Positions 29,163 to 37,763 of a stretch of 52,889 nt of DNA are shown here, one piece after another. The stretch spans positions 1 through 52,889 of the forward strand of contig JANXUU010000146.1 of the NCBI GenBank assembly GCA_025356055.1, read 5' to 3'. The notes under the pieces were generated by a model. That model worked only from the letters and a program-made list of their open reading frames with translations. It did no database searches and had not been told where the DNA came from. Made by a program: the position numbers and the translations under genes. Numbering within the stretch: the first letter of the stretch is position 1; the number at the start of each line of letters is the position of its first letter. The DNA is from Sphingomonas sp. (lineage in GTDB: Bacteria; Pseudomonadota; Alphaproteobacteria; Sphingomonadales; Sphingomonadaceae).

Positions 29163-29332
29163 CAGGCGGTCGGTTCGGTCGGCATGGATGGCGGTTCGGC
29201 CCCCGGCGAAGTCGGCGAGGGCGTGTCGATATTGGGAGCCGGTTCGGGGGCCTCGGCGGGCGAAGTCTGCGGCGGCGGGGCAGGGGTCTGCGGGGGCCGG
29301 GTAGAGGGCTGGCCGGGAAGGGTGTCGGGCAT
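29162..29332 (-). CDS. proline-rich small protein, 56 residues
   Basis: Minus strand, ATG 29332, 56 residues beginning MPDTLPGQPSTRPP and almost entirely Pro, Thr, Ser, Glu and Ala (for example APPPQTSPAEAPEP). It is intrinsically disordered by composition. A strong ribosome-binding site GGAGA lies seven bases upstream, which picks this start over the in-frame ATG at 29368. It overlaps the 36-residue gene downstream by one base. It sits between the M48 lipoprotein operon (convergent) and tRNA-Leu/tig (divergent). Function unknown. Confidence 0.55.
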   Translation of the reverse strand: MPDTLPGQPSTRPPQTPAPPPQTSPAEAPEPAPNIDTPSPTSPGAEPPSMPTEPTA

Positions 29333-29390
29333 GAAGTTCTCCAATAGCGCAATAAACGATCGGGGCACGCGCCGGTTGCGTCGCGCGACC

Positions 29391-29418
29391 TTGCTCTCGC
29401 GCCCATCCTTGCTATAGC
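29391..29418 (+). promoter_or_regulatory. likely sigma-70 promoter of tRNA-Leu
   Basis: TTGCTC at 29391-29396 and TATAGC at 29413-29418, spaced 16 bp, end 20 bp before the mature 5' end of tRNA-Leu. The hexamers suit alphaproteobacterial housekeeping promoters. No other gene starts nearby on this strand. Confidence 0.5.
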
Positions 29419-29438
29419 CCGCGCCCTTGAGCGTCCGC

Positions 29439-29522
29439 GCGGGCGTGGCGGAATGGTAGACGCGCTTGGTTTAGGTCCAAGTATCGCAAGATGTGGGGGT
29501 TCGAGTCCCTTCGCCCGCACCA
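29439..29522 (+). tRNA. tRNA-Leu(TAG)
   Basis: An 84-nt class II cloverleaf: acceptor GCGGGCG/CGCCCGC, anticodon stem CTTGG/CCAAG with loop TTTAGGT (anticodon TAG, codon CUA and other CUN), long variable arm TATCGCAAGATG, T arm with GTTCGAGTC, and encoded CCA. It is 60 bp upstream of the trigger factor gene. Confidence 0.97.
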
Positions 29523-29582
29523 CTCGCCGAGCGCAAGCGAAGGGCGGACCAGCCCATGATTTTAGATGAGTAGAAAATAACC

Positions 29583-31190
29583 ATGAAGACCGTCGAAACG
29601 CTGAACGAAGGCCTCAAGCGGGGCTTCATGCTGACCATCCCGGCCAAGGATATCGAAGCCCGGGTCGACGGCGAAGTGAAGCGCATGGCGCCGCAGGTCC
29701 GCATGCCCGGCTTCCGCCCCGGCAAGGTCCCTGCCAATTTGATCCGCAAGATGCACGGCCCGGCGCTCGCCGCCGACGCGCTCAACACCGCGGTTCAGGA
29801 CAGCGTCCAGTCGCTGCTCGCGGAACAGGGGATTCGCCCGGCGATGCAGCCGCAGGTCGAACTCGACGAAGGCTATGCCCCCGGCAAGGACGCCGAAGTC
29901 CGCGTCAGCCTCGAGACGTTGCCTGAAATTCCCGAGGCCAAGATCGAGGGGATCACCCTTGAACGGCTTACCGCCGAGCCCGACGAAGGCCAGGTCGATG
30001 CGCAGATCAGCCAGCTGATGTCATCGCAGAAGAGCTTTACCGCCGCTAAAAAGGGCCATGCCGCCGCGACCGGCGATCAGGTGATCATCGACTACAAGGG
30101 CACGACCAAGGACGGCATCGCGTTCGAGGGCGGCACTGGCGAAGGCATGGCGGTCGAAATCGGCTCGGGTCAGCTCATCCCCGGCTTCGAAGATGGGCTC
30201 GTCGGGATCAAGGTCGGCGAAAGCCGCGATCTGAGCGTGACCTTCCCGGCCGATTATCCGGCCGCCAACCTCAAGGGCAAGCCGGCCAACTTCGCGGTCA
30301 CCGCGACCGAGGTGAAGACTTCGGGAACGGCCAAGCTGGACGATGATTTCGCCAAGACGCTCGGGCTCGAGAGCCTCGACCAGCTGAAAAAGCTGATCCG
30401 CGACCAGCAGCAGCAGGAATTGAACGGGCTCACCCGCACCCACATGAAGCGCAAGCTGCTCGATCAGCTCGCCAGCAGCCACGATTTTGACGTTCCGCCG
30501 TCGATGGTCGAGGCCGAATACGCCAACATCCTCGCCCAGCTCCGCCATGAGGCAAGCCATGAAGAGGATACCGCCAAGGCGCTTGCCGAGATCGAGGCCG
30601 AGGCAGAGGATTATCGCAGCATTGCCGAGCGCCGCGTGCGCTTGGGACTGCTCCTGTCCGAAATTGGCGCCAAGAATGGCATTGAAATCAGCCAGGCCGA
30701 GATGAACCGCCTGATCGGTCAGGCCGCGGCGCAATATCAGCCTAAGGACCGCGAGCGCTTCATCGAATATGTCCAGCAGGACCCGATGGCCGCCGCCCAG
30801 CTGCGCGCCCCGCTGTATGAGGACAAGGTCGTCGACTATCTGTTCGAGAAGGCCGACATCACCGACCGCGCGGTCGATCGCGCCGAGATCGAAGCCGACC
30901 TTGAGAGCGAGGAAGGCCATGTCCACGGCCCGAACTGCGGCCATGCTCACGCCGCGGCTGCGGCCAAGCCGGCAAAGAAGGTGGCCAAGGCGAAAGCGGT
31001 CAAGACCGAGGCAGTCGAAGTTGCTGAGGTAGCCAAGCCCAAGGCCGCCAAGCCCAAGGCCGCCAAGGCCGAGCCTGCTCCCGAGCCGGTCATCACCGCC
31101 GCCGACGCCAAACCAAAGCCCGCCAAGCCGGTCAAGGACGGCGCGGGGGCCAAGGCTGCGGTTAAGAAACCCGCTACGAAGAAGGCCTAA
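29583..31190 (+). CDS. tig: trigger factor with extended His-rich and Lys/Ala-rich tail
   Basis: Ribosome-associated chaperone and prolyl isomerase, 535 residues versus about 430-450 in the textbook case. The ribosome-binding domain has the signature region near residue 45 (MPGFRPGKVP). The FKBP-type PPIase domain is at about 155-245 (GDQVIIDYKGT, QLIPGFEDGLVG). The C-terminal helical arms run to about 440. Beyond that come a metal-binding-like HVHGPNCGHAHA (446-457) and about 78 residues rich in Ala, Lys, Pro and Val with repeated KPKAAK. Long tails of this kind occur in sphingomonad trigger factors as far as I recall; what they bind is not known to me. It opens the tig-clpP-clpX-lon-hupB region. 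Confidence 0.96.
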   Translation: MKTVETLNEGLKRGFMLTIPAKDIEARVDGEVKRMAPQVRMPGFRPGKVPANLIRKMHGPALAADALNTAVQDSVQSLLAEQGIRPAMQPQVELDEGYAPGKDAEVRVSLETLPEIPEAKIEGITLERLTAEPDEGQVDAQISQLMSSQKSFTAAKKGHAAATGDQVIIDYKGTTKDGIAFEGGTGEGMAVEIGSGQLIPGFEDGLVGIKVGESRDLSVTFPADYPAANLKGKPANFAVTATEVKTSGTAKLDDDFAKTLGLESLDQLKKLIRDQQQQELNGLTRTHMKRKLLDQLASSHDFDVPPSMVEAEYANILAQLRHEASHEEDTAKALAEIEAEAEDYRSIAERRVRLGLLLSEIGAKNGIEISQAEMNRLIGQAAAQYQPKDRERFIEYVQQDPMAAAQLRAPLYEDKVVDYLFEKADITDRAVDRAEIEADLESEEGHVHGPNCGHAHAAAAAKPAKKVAKAKAVKTEAVEVAEVAKPKAAKPKAAKAEPAPEPVITAADAKPKPAKPVKDGAGAKAAVKKPATKKA

Positions 31191-31226
31191 GACGCACTAA
31201 GCCGTGATCGGCGGGCAGGGGGAAGC

Positions 31227-32189
31227 ATGGCCAGTCAACCGCGTATCGCCGTGCTTTTGCCTTGCTATAACGAGGCCGCGGCGATCGAGCGGACCGTCGC
31301 CGGTTTCCGCGCCGCGCTGCCCGGTGCGACGATCTTCGTCTACGACAACAACAGCAGCGACGGAACGGTCGCACTGGCCCGCGCCGCGGGAGCGATCGTC
31401 CGCACGGAGCGCAGCCAAGGCAAGGGCAATGTCGTCCGGCGAATGTTCGCCGACATCGACTCCGACGTCTACATCATGGCCGACGGCGACCTGACCTACG
31501 ACCCCGCCGCCGCCCTCGACATGGTCGCGATGCTCCTCGGGGAGCAGCTCGACATGGTAGTCGGCACTCGCAAGCATCGAACGACGGACGCCTATCGAGG
31601 TGGCCATGTGCTCGGGAACAGGCTTTTTACAGGCCTGCTCTCGGGGCTGTTCGGGCGCAGTTTCACCGACATTTTTTCGGGCTACCGAGTATTCTCAAGG
31701 CGCTTCGTCAAAAGCTTTCCGGTACTGTCGGCGGGCTTCGAGATCGAGACCGAGATCAGTGTTCACGCGCTGGAACTCAAGATGCCGGTCGGCGAGCTGG
31801 AAACCAATTATGGCGCGCGGCCAGAGGGTTCGGCGTCGAAGCTGTCTACTTATCGCGACGGGTGGAAAATCCTCAAGACGATCGTCACCCTATATCGCGT
31901 CGAGCGCCCGGTGCTGTTTTACGGCACCGTCGGTGTCACGCTGCTCCTGCTCGGGGTGGTGCTCGCCGTGCCGCTCGTGCTGACCTATCTTGCCACCGGG
32001 CTCGTCCCGCGCGTGCCGACCGCGATCGTCATTACCGGGCTTGGCATCGTGGCGACGCTGTGCCTCTTCGCCGGCCTGATCCTCGACACCGTCACCCGCG
32101 GGCGCCGCGAAGTCCGGCGCCTCGCCTATCTCGCCCAGCCAGGCCCGTTTCGCCACTGTAACATTTGCGCGACAGTTGCGCTGGATTGA
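31227..32189 (+). CDS. family 2 glycosyltransferase (polyprenol-phosphate type)
   Basis: A 320-residue GT-A fold transferase. N-terminal IAVLLPCYNEAAAIE, then VYDNNSSDGT, the DxD-like MADGDLTYDP, and FSGYRVFSRRFVKSFP, the set seen in dolichyl/undecaprenyl-phosphate sugar synthases. Two transmembrane helices follow at about 232-255 and 268-290, anchoring it in the inner membrane. It probably charges a lipid carrier with a hexose from a nucleotide sugar. Same strand as tig, 36 bp on, and followed by a TonB receptor. The final residues (CNICATVALD) look unusual and may reflect a drifted end. Confidence 0.87.
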   Translation: MASQPRIAVLLPCYNEAAAIERTVAGFRAALPGATIFVYDNNSSDGTVALARAAGAIVRTERSQGKGNVVRRMFADIDSDVYIMADGDLTYDPAAALDMVAMLLGEQLDMVVGTRKHRTTDAYRGGHVLGNRLFTGLLSGLFGRSFTDIFSGYRVFSRRFVKSFPVLSAGFEIETEISVHALELKMPVGELETNYGARPEGSASKLSTYRDGWKILKTIVTLYRVERPVLFYGTVGVTLLLLGVVLAVPLVLTYLATGLVPRVPTAIVITGLGIVATLCLFAGLILDTVTRGRREVRRLAYLAQPGPFRHCNICATVALD

Positions 32190-32285
32190 GTCTGCGGATC
32201 GACACGGGGTCTGTTGCGTTGCTGCCCGCCAAGCTAATTCCCGTGGGTGAGGAGCGAGAGCGTTCCACGATAAGAGGGGGTTTTG

Positions 32286-35189
32286 ATGACCAGATTTACC
32301 GCCGTGCTTCGCGCGACCGCATCGCTGGCCGCGATGATTACAGCCGGAGCGGCCGGCGCGCAAAGCGTGCTTCCGCCATCATCGTCGGCGACCGCACCCG
32401 CCGCGGTATCCGATCAGATGGCCGCCGGCGGCGAGATTATTGTCACCGGCTCGCGCATCCGCCGTGATCCGCTTAACCAGGATTCGCCGGTCATCACGCT
32501 GGATCAGAATGCGATCGCGCAGACCGGCCTGTCTGCAATCGCCGATGTGCTCCAGCGCCTCCCTGGCGCGAGCGGCGGCTTGAATTCGAAGGTCAACAAC
32601 AGCGGCAACCTGGGCAATCCGCCCGACGGTGGCGGCGTTGGCGCGGGTTCGGCCGAAATCGACCTTCGCTACCTCAGCGCGAAGCGGACGCTGGTGCTGG
32701 TCGACGGGTTGCGCTTCGTTAACGGCACGAGCGGCAGCGGCATCCCCGCGACCGTCGACCTCAACACGATCCCGGCCAACATGATCGACCGGATCGAAGT
32801 CCTCCAGGCTGGCGCTTCATCGCTCTACGGATCGGACGCGATTGCCGGCGTGGTCAATATCATTACGGTTGCACAACAGAAGGGGCTTCGCGCCTCGGCC
32901 CAGTTTGGCACCTTCCGCCAGGGCGACGGCCATGCGCAGGATTATCAGCTCAGCTATGGTTTTGGCGGGCCGAACACGCACATCGTGGTCGGCGGCAGCT
33001 ATGTGAAGCAGGAAGCCGTGCGCTCGGCTGACCGGGCGATCTCGCTGTTCCCCAATCCCGGACAGACCAGCTGCACGGATGCGGTCGGCGGCTGCAGCAG
33101 CGCCGCGGTCAATGGCCGCTTTGACCTTCGCCCTTATGTTCCGGGTGGAAACTTCACGATCGGCACCGCGCCCGACAACACGCCGACGTTTGCCGAACTG
33201 CGACCGTTCTTGAAATCGGACCGGTTCAACTTTGCGCCGTTCAATTACATCCAGACGCCCTCCGAGCGGTACGGCGGCTGGGCTAGCGTCAAGCAGGAAT
33301 TGACTGACACCATCAACCTGCGCATCAGGGGCGAATATAACCGCCGCAAGTCGCAGAATCAGGCGGCGTTCGAACCGTTGTTCATCGGCCCCGATGCGGG
33401 GAATGGCGCGGGCAGTCTGTTCGACACGCTGTCGTTCGACGTCTCCAACCCCTTCAACCCGTTCGGCAGGACGCTCGAGTCAGGTGTCAATCCTAACGGG
33501 ACGCCAAATGGCCGGACCCAGAATTATTCCTTTGTTGCCAGGCGCTTCATCGAGGGCGGGCAGCGGACGTTCAACCAGCGTGTGACGACCTACTCCGCCA
33601 CTGCGACGCTCGACGGCTCGTTCATGGCTGGCCCGCACAAATGGTTTTGGGACGTCAACGCTTCGTTCGGGATCAACAAGGCGAGGCAGAGCTTCACCGG
33701 CAACGTCAACGCGGCAAAGGTCGCGCAGGCGATCGGACCGCTCGCCAACTGCACCGCGCCATGCGTGCCCTTGAACCTGTTCGGCGGCGCCGGTTCGATC
33801 ACGCCTGCAATGCTCAACTTCATTGCGTTCACCGAGCATGACCAGAGCCAGCAGCACCTGTACGACTATAGCGCCAACTTGAACGGCGACCTGTTCGACC
33901 TCCCCGCCGGCCCGCTCGCCTTCGCGGTCGGCGTCGAGCATCGCACCCAAAGCGCAAGCTTCACGCCCGATCCGATCGTCGCGGCCGGTCTCGGCGCGGA
34001 TATTCCCGCCCAGCCAGCGTCGGGGCGTTACAACGTCAATGAAATCTACGGCGAAATTCGCGTGCCGATCCTCAAGGATGCGCCCGGCTTCTATTCGCTC
34101 GAGGCCAATGGCGCTGCTCGTCACTCGAAATATTCGATCAGCGGCAGTGCCACGACCTTTACCGCCACCGGCCTGTGGAAGCCAGTGCGCGACTTCCTCT
34201 TGCGCGGCTCCTATTCGACCGGATTCCGCGCTCCAAGTTTAGGTGAATTGTTCGGCGGACGGTCACGCTTCGATTTGCCCGTCACTGATCCCTGCTCGAA
34301 CGTTGCCGGCTCGCCTTACCAGGGGAGTGCAACGGTCCGCGCGAACTGCACTGCCAATGGCGTGCCGGTGTCGGGCAGTTATGCCGAGGATCCGGGCCAG
34401 TTACCCGTCATCACGCAAGGCAACCTTGGCCTGAAGCCCGAAAAGTCACGCAACATCACGTTCGGCGCGGTATTCTCGCCGCGCTCGGCACGCGAAGGCG
34501 GCGGCAACTTCAACGCGGAGGTCAATTATTACGACATCCGCGTAAAGAACGCGATCGGCGCGGTTGATCCCAATCTGACGCTCAACAATTGCGCATTGCG
34601 CGGCGACGCAGCAAGCTGCGCGCTCGTCATCCGCACCGCCAACGGCTTCGTCAACGAGATCGATGGTACGCTACAGAACCTCGATAGCATCCGCACCCGC
34701 GGGATCGACATGACAGTCAACTATCGCTCGCCGCGCACCCATTTTGGCACGCTCGGCCTGACCGCCAATGCGACCTTCCTGCTGAAATATGTTTTGTCGG
34801 CATCCAATGGCTTCGTCGTCCTCGATCGTCGCGGGACCGAGCGCGGTAGCCCCGACCAGGCATTCCCGAAGGTCAAATATAATGGCACGATCGACTGGTC
34901 GCTGGGCGATATCGCGGCGTCGTTCACCGGCCGCTACATCCACTCTGTCACCGAGATCAACGGCAACACGGGCTTGCCGAACAAGCTGGACAGCCGCTTC
35001 TACGGCGACGTCCAAGTTCGCCTGACGCCGTCGCTGCTCGACCGCAGGTTTGTGCTCACCGCTGGCGTCAACAATGTTTTCAACCAGGACCCACCGGGCT
35101 GCTTCTCGTGCAGCCTCAATAACTTCGATCCGACGACCTACGACGTGCCCGGCCAATTCGGGTACCTGCGCCTGTCGTACAAGATGTAA
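32286..35189 (+). CDS. TonB-dependent outer-membrane receptor
   Basis: A 967-residue outer-membrane transporter. Signal peptide to about residue 26 (AGAAGAQ). Then a TonB-box-like start of the plug (EIIVTGSRIRRDPL near 50-65), the plug domain to about 190 with LVLVDGLRFV, IDRIEVLQAGASSLYGSDAIAGVVNI, and a 22-strand barrel. Several Cys pairs (NCTAPC, NNCALRGDAASC, CFSC) suggest disulfide-closed loops. The protein ends LRLSYKM, without the usual terminal Phe. There is no N-terminal STN domain, so it is not a FecA-type signal transducer. The ligand is unknown; the sphingomonad members of this clade are often linked to peptide or glycan uptake. ATG 32286 follows GAGGGGGTTTTG. Confidence 0.92.
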   Translation: MTRFTAVLRATASLAAMITAGAAGAQSVLPPSSSATAPAAVSDQMAAGGEIIVTGSRIRRDPLNQDSPVITLDQNAIAQTGLSAIADVLQRLPGASGGLNSKVNNSGNLGNPPDGGGVGAGSAEIDLRYLSAKRTLVLVDGLRFVNGTSGSGIPATVDLNTIPANMIDRIEVLQAGASSLYGSDAIAGVVNIITVAQQKGLRASAQFGTFRQGDGHAQDYQLSYGFGGPNTHIVVGGSYVKQEAVRSADRAISLFPNPGQTSCTDAVGGCSSAAVNGRFDLRPYVPGGNFTIGTAPDNTPTFAELRPFLKSDRFNFAPFNYIQTPSERYGGWASVKQELTDTINLRIRGEYNRRKSQNQAAFEPLFIGPDAGNGAGSLFDTLSFDVSNPFNPFGRTLESGVNPNGTPNGRTQNYSFVARRFIEGGQRTFNQRVTTYSATATLDGSFMAGPHKWFWDVNASFGINKARQSFTGNVNAAKVAQAIGPLANCTAPCVPLNLFGGAGSITPAMLNFIAFTEHDQSQQHLYDYSANLNGDLFDLPAGPLAFAVGVEHRTQSASFTPDPIVAAGLGADIPAQPASGRYNVNEIYGEIRVPILKDAPGFYSLEANGAARHSKYSISGSATTFTATGLWKPVRDFLLRGSYSTGFRAPSLGELFGGRSRFDLPVTDPCSNVAGSPYQGSATVRANCTANGVPVSGSYAEDPGQLPVITQGNLGLKPEKSRNITFGAVFSPRSAREGGGNFNAEVNYYDIRVKNAIGAVDPNLTLNNCALRGDAASCALVIRTANGFVNEIDGTLQNLDSIRTRGIDMTVNYRSPRTHFGTLGLTANATFLLKYVLSASNGFVVLDRRGTERGSPDQAFPKVKYNGTIDWSLGDIAASFTGRYIHSVTEINGNTGLPNKLDSRFYGDVQVRLTPSLLDRRFVLTAGVNNVFNQDPPGCFSCSLNNFDPTTYDVPGQFGYLRLSYKM

Positions 35190-35210
35190 CTTTCGAGCGA
35201 TGAAAGACCA

Positions 35211-35240
35211 GGGCGGCGGGGGCAACCTCGCCGCCCTTTT
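35211..35240 (+). terminator. strong intrinsic terminator after the TonB receptor
   Basis: An 11-bp stem (GGGCGGCGGGG with CCTCGCCGCCC, one G.T) closes on a GCAA tetraloop and is followed by TTTT. It lies 22 bp after the receptor stop and separates that gene from clpP. Confidence 0.88.
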
Positions 35241-35315
35241 CGTGGGCCCGCTTGAACCCGCCCGGCTTTGCCCCGATGTAGGGTGCAGCTTCACACCCAA
35301 GGACAAATATTCCCC

Positions 35316-35966
35316 ATGGATCATCAGGACATCGTCGGCGGGCTCGTTCCGATCGTCATCGAGCAATCGAACCGCGGCGAGCGCAGTTTCGACATTTTCT
35401 CGCGCCTGCTGCGTGAACGGATCATCTTCGTCACCGGCGTGGTCGAGGATGGCATGGCCTCGCTGATCACCGCCCAGCTGCTGTTCCTCGAATCCGAAAA
35501 CCCGAAGAAGGACGTGTTCATGTACATCAACTCGCCCGGCGGCGTCGTCACCGCGGGCCTCGCGATCCATGACACGATGCAATATATTCGTCCCAAGGTT
35601 GGCACCGTGTGCATCGGCCAGGCCGCGTCGATGGGCAGCTTCCTGCTGGCGGCAGGCGAACCCGGCATGCGCGTTGCCCTTACCAACAGCCGGATCATGG
35701 TCCACCAGCCGTCGGGCGGAGCGCAGGGCATGGCGTCGGATATCGAGATTCAGGCGCGCGAGATTTTGCGCATGCGCCACCGCCTCAACACGCTCTACGC
35801 CAAATACACTGGCAAGCCGATCGAGGAGATCGAGATTGCCATGGACCGCGACAAATTCCTCGAGGCCGACGAAGCCAAGGCCTTCGGAATCATCGACGAA
35901 GTCTTCGACAAGCGCCCCGACGCCGTTGGCGATACCACCGGCGCGGCGCAGATTACGCCGGCCTAA
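35316..35966 (+). CDS. clpP: ATP-dependent Clp protease proteolytic subunit
   Basis: Serine peptidase that forms the double-heptamer chamber fed by ClpX or ClpA, 216 residues. Nucleophilic Ser in [11 protein letters not shown], His in [10 protein letters not shown] and Asp in MDRDKFLEA complete the triad. N-terminal [22 protein letters not shown].. is canonical. ATG 35316 is preferred over an in-frame start at 35268, which lies in a region without a ribosome-binding site. ClpX is encoded 1.8 kb further on, separated by two minus-strand genes. The stop overlaps the aldose-epimerase stop by 4 nt. Confidence 0.97.
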   Translation: MDHQDIVGGLVPIVIEQSNRGERSFDIFSRLLRERIIFVTGVVEDGMASLITAQLLFLESENPKKDVFMYINSPGGVVTAGLAIHDTMQYIRPKVGTVCIGQAASMGSFLLAAGEPGMRVALTNSRIMVHQPSGGAQGMASDIEIQAREILRMRHRLNTLYAKYTGKPIEEIEIAMDRDKFLEADEAKAFGIIDEVFDKRPDAVGDTTGAAQITPA

Positions 35967-36823
35967 CCCTCCACCTCGAACCGGACCGTCAGGCTGCGCT
36001 CTTCGCCCTGCGCGAGGAGCGCGAGCCCGGCGGCTTGCCACTGCTCCTGAGGCAGGTTGAGGGCGGCATTGGCATTCTCGACCGGTTCGGCGACAAACAG
36101 CCCGCCGGATGCCGGGGCGTAAAGCTGGAAGCGCGGCGCCTCGGCGGTCATCCTGACTCGCGCCCCGTGCCCCCAGTCGATCAGCGCCTCGCCGCTCCAC
36201 CCCTCATAGCCATGATCGAGCCCACGCCCGCACACCGGGCCGTTGGAGGGGAGGAACCTGCCGCTCGCCGCCACCCACTCGGTCGGCAGCACCTTGTCGT
36301 CGATCAGCCACACGTCGGTCACGCCGGTATTGAGCCGCGTCTCGCCATCGCACGGAAAATAGGGGTGCTGGGCAAGCCCGCACGGCATGCGCTCGGCCGA
36401 CAGGTTGCGGCAGCTCAGCGTGACCGTCAGCCCGGTCTCGTCGAGCGCAAAGGCCTGCCGCGCCTCATAGCACCACGGCCACTCGCCGGGCTCATGGACA
36501 AACATCAGCGTTGCGCCGCGCGGGTTCGACTTCTCTACATCCCAGGCATTGCGCCACCCCTGGCCGTGAAGCGGGCTTGGATCGCCGGGCAGGTTGGGTG
36601 AAAGCGTCACCGTCCGCCCGTCGCACTCGAACTGCCCGCCACGCACCCGGTTCGAGAAGGGCACGAGCGGGAAACTGGCCATTTCGCCGGCATCTCGCGC
36701 GCCGGGTGGGGCCGGGCGCAGCAAATCCTGCTCGCCCTTGCTGAACCGAGCGATGCTCCCACCGACCTCGGGCGCGAGGTCAAGCGTCAGATCGCCTACA
36801 GTCAAGGTCAGCCAGTTCGTCAT
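35963..36823 (-). CDS. aldose 1-epimerase family protein
   Basis: Interconverts alpha and beta anomers of aldoses (galactose mutarotase fold), 286 residues. Visible are the early [34 protein letters not shown] with the catalytic His, [10 protein letters not shown] with the second His, and DHGYEGWSG. The catalytic Glu is likely in [15 protein letters not shown] 36823 overlaps the SDR stop (ATGA), so the two are coupled. The pair is inserted, on the opposite strand, between clpP and clpX. Sugar specificity cannot be told. Confidence 0.9.
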   Translation of the reverse strand: MTNWLTLTVGDLTLDLAPEVGGSIARFSKGEQDLLRPAPPGARDAGEMASFPLVPFSNRVRGGQFECDGRTVTLSPNLPGDPSPLHGQGWRNAWDVEKSNPRGATLMFVHEPGEWPWCYEARQAFALDETGLTVTLSCRNLSAERMPCGLAQHPYFPCDGETRLNTGVTDVWLIDDKVLPTEWVAASGRFLPSNGPVCGRGLDHGYEGWSGEALIDWGHGARVRMTAEAPRFQLYAPASGGLFVAEPVENANAALNLPQEQWQAAGLALLAQGEERSLTVRFEVEG

Positions 36824-37548
36824 AGCGCCGCGAGCCTCCCGCCATCGACCGCGAGACTCGCCCCGGTAATGAATGCCGCATCGTCCGACGCAAGGAACAC
36901 CGCCGCCGCGGCAACGTCGCGCGGCTGTCCCACGCTCGCCTTGTCGATCACTTCGGCGCCCGACTTCACATTGGGATTTTCCCACAGCATCGGCGTGTCG
37001 ATCGCGCCGGGCAGGATGGCATTGGCCCTGATGTTCTTCGCCTTGCCCTCGATCGCTGATGTCCGCGTCAGCGAAAGCAACGCTGCCTTGGCCGCCGCAT
37101 AGGGCGCGGCATTGGCGCTGGTCTCGACCGCATGGACACTCGAAATATTGATGATCGCCCCGCCCTCCGGCCCGACCCTTCGGAACAACTCGCGCGTGAA
37201 AAACGCCGCGCCCAGCAAATCGACTCGCAACACCTTGAGCCAGTCATCTGCGGTCCATTGGTCGAGCGTCTTGAAGGTCATCAGCCCGGCATTGTTGACG
37301 ATCACGTCGATCCGCCCAGTGTGCGCCACTGCCGCATCGACACACGCGACCACCGCCGCTTCGTCGCCGACATCGCAGCCAACCCCGATGGCGTTGATCA
37401 GCTTGGCCGCCTGCGCCGTCGCCGACTCGGCCCTGAGGTCGGCGATGACCACGCTTGCCCCTTCGCTTGCAAACCGCTCGGCGATGGCCGCGCCGATTCC
37501 CGACGCGCCTCCCGTCACGATCACCGTTTTTCCCTCGAATCGCGCCAT
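36820..37548 (-). CDS. SDR-family oxidoreductase
   Basis: Short-chain dehydrogenase, 242 residues. Cofactor loop TGGASGIGAAIA, NNAGLM, active-site Ser (INISSVHAV), Tyr and Lys (PYAAAKAALLSL) and a C-terminal SDR end with ITGASLAVDGG. The acidic residue after strand 2 (VIADLRAES) favours NAD over NADP. ATG 37548 is preceded by GAGGGAG; the frame upstream is only antisense to the clpX leader. With the epimerase it may form a small sugar-oxidation pair, for example sugar dehydrogenation after mutarotation; this is inferred from the pairing alone. Confidence 0.9.
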   Translation of the reverse strand: MARFEGKTVIVTGGASGIGAAIAERFASEGASVVIADLRAESATAQAAKLINAIGVGCDVGDEAAVVACVDAAVAHTGRIDVIVNNAGLMTFKTLDQWTADDWLKVLRVDLLGAAFFTRELFRRVGPEGGAIINISSVHAVETSANAAPYAAAKAALLSLTRTSAIEGKAKNIRANAILPGAIDTPMLWENPNVKSGAEVIDKASVGQPRDVAAAAVFLASDDAAFITGASLAVDGGRLAAL

Positions 37549-37698
37549 CGAAAACTCCCTCTTCGTCCCCCGCATAACACCCGTCGCCGCAAAGCGAGCC
37601 CGTCGTCGTGCAATTTCAACCCCTTGCCCCGTTGCAACACCCCCTCCATATTCGAAACAGTTTGAACGCGTGGGCGGAACCGTTAATCTCCTACAAGT

Positions 37699-37748
37699 TT
37701 GAATGTGCGACAAACCGGGCTAGCATGGCCCCCGAGCCCCCAGGCTCG
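37699..37748 (+). promoter_or_regulatory. candidate clpX promoter and leader hairpin
   Basis: TTGAAT at 37699-37704 and TAGCAT at 37721-37726, spaced 16 bp, lie 38 bp before the clpX start. A short hairpin CGAGCC/GGCTCG on a CCCA loop (37733-37748) follows in the leader. Hexamers are only moderate matches; a heat-shock sigma factor could equally act here. Confidence 0.38.
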
Positions 37749-37763
37749 CTGCTAAGGATTATT

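Noticed and set aside
30021-30950. A 309-codon open frame antisense to tig.
   Set aside because: High-GC genes here routinely leave long open antisense frames; the translation has no domain pattern and tig is unmistakable on the other strand.
31030-31190. Repeated KPKAAK-coding units as a tandem DNA repeat or CRISPR-like array.
   Set aside because: Short, degenerate and in frame within tig; they are protein low-complexity, with no regular spacers.
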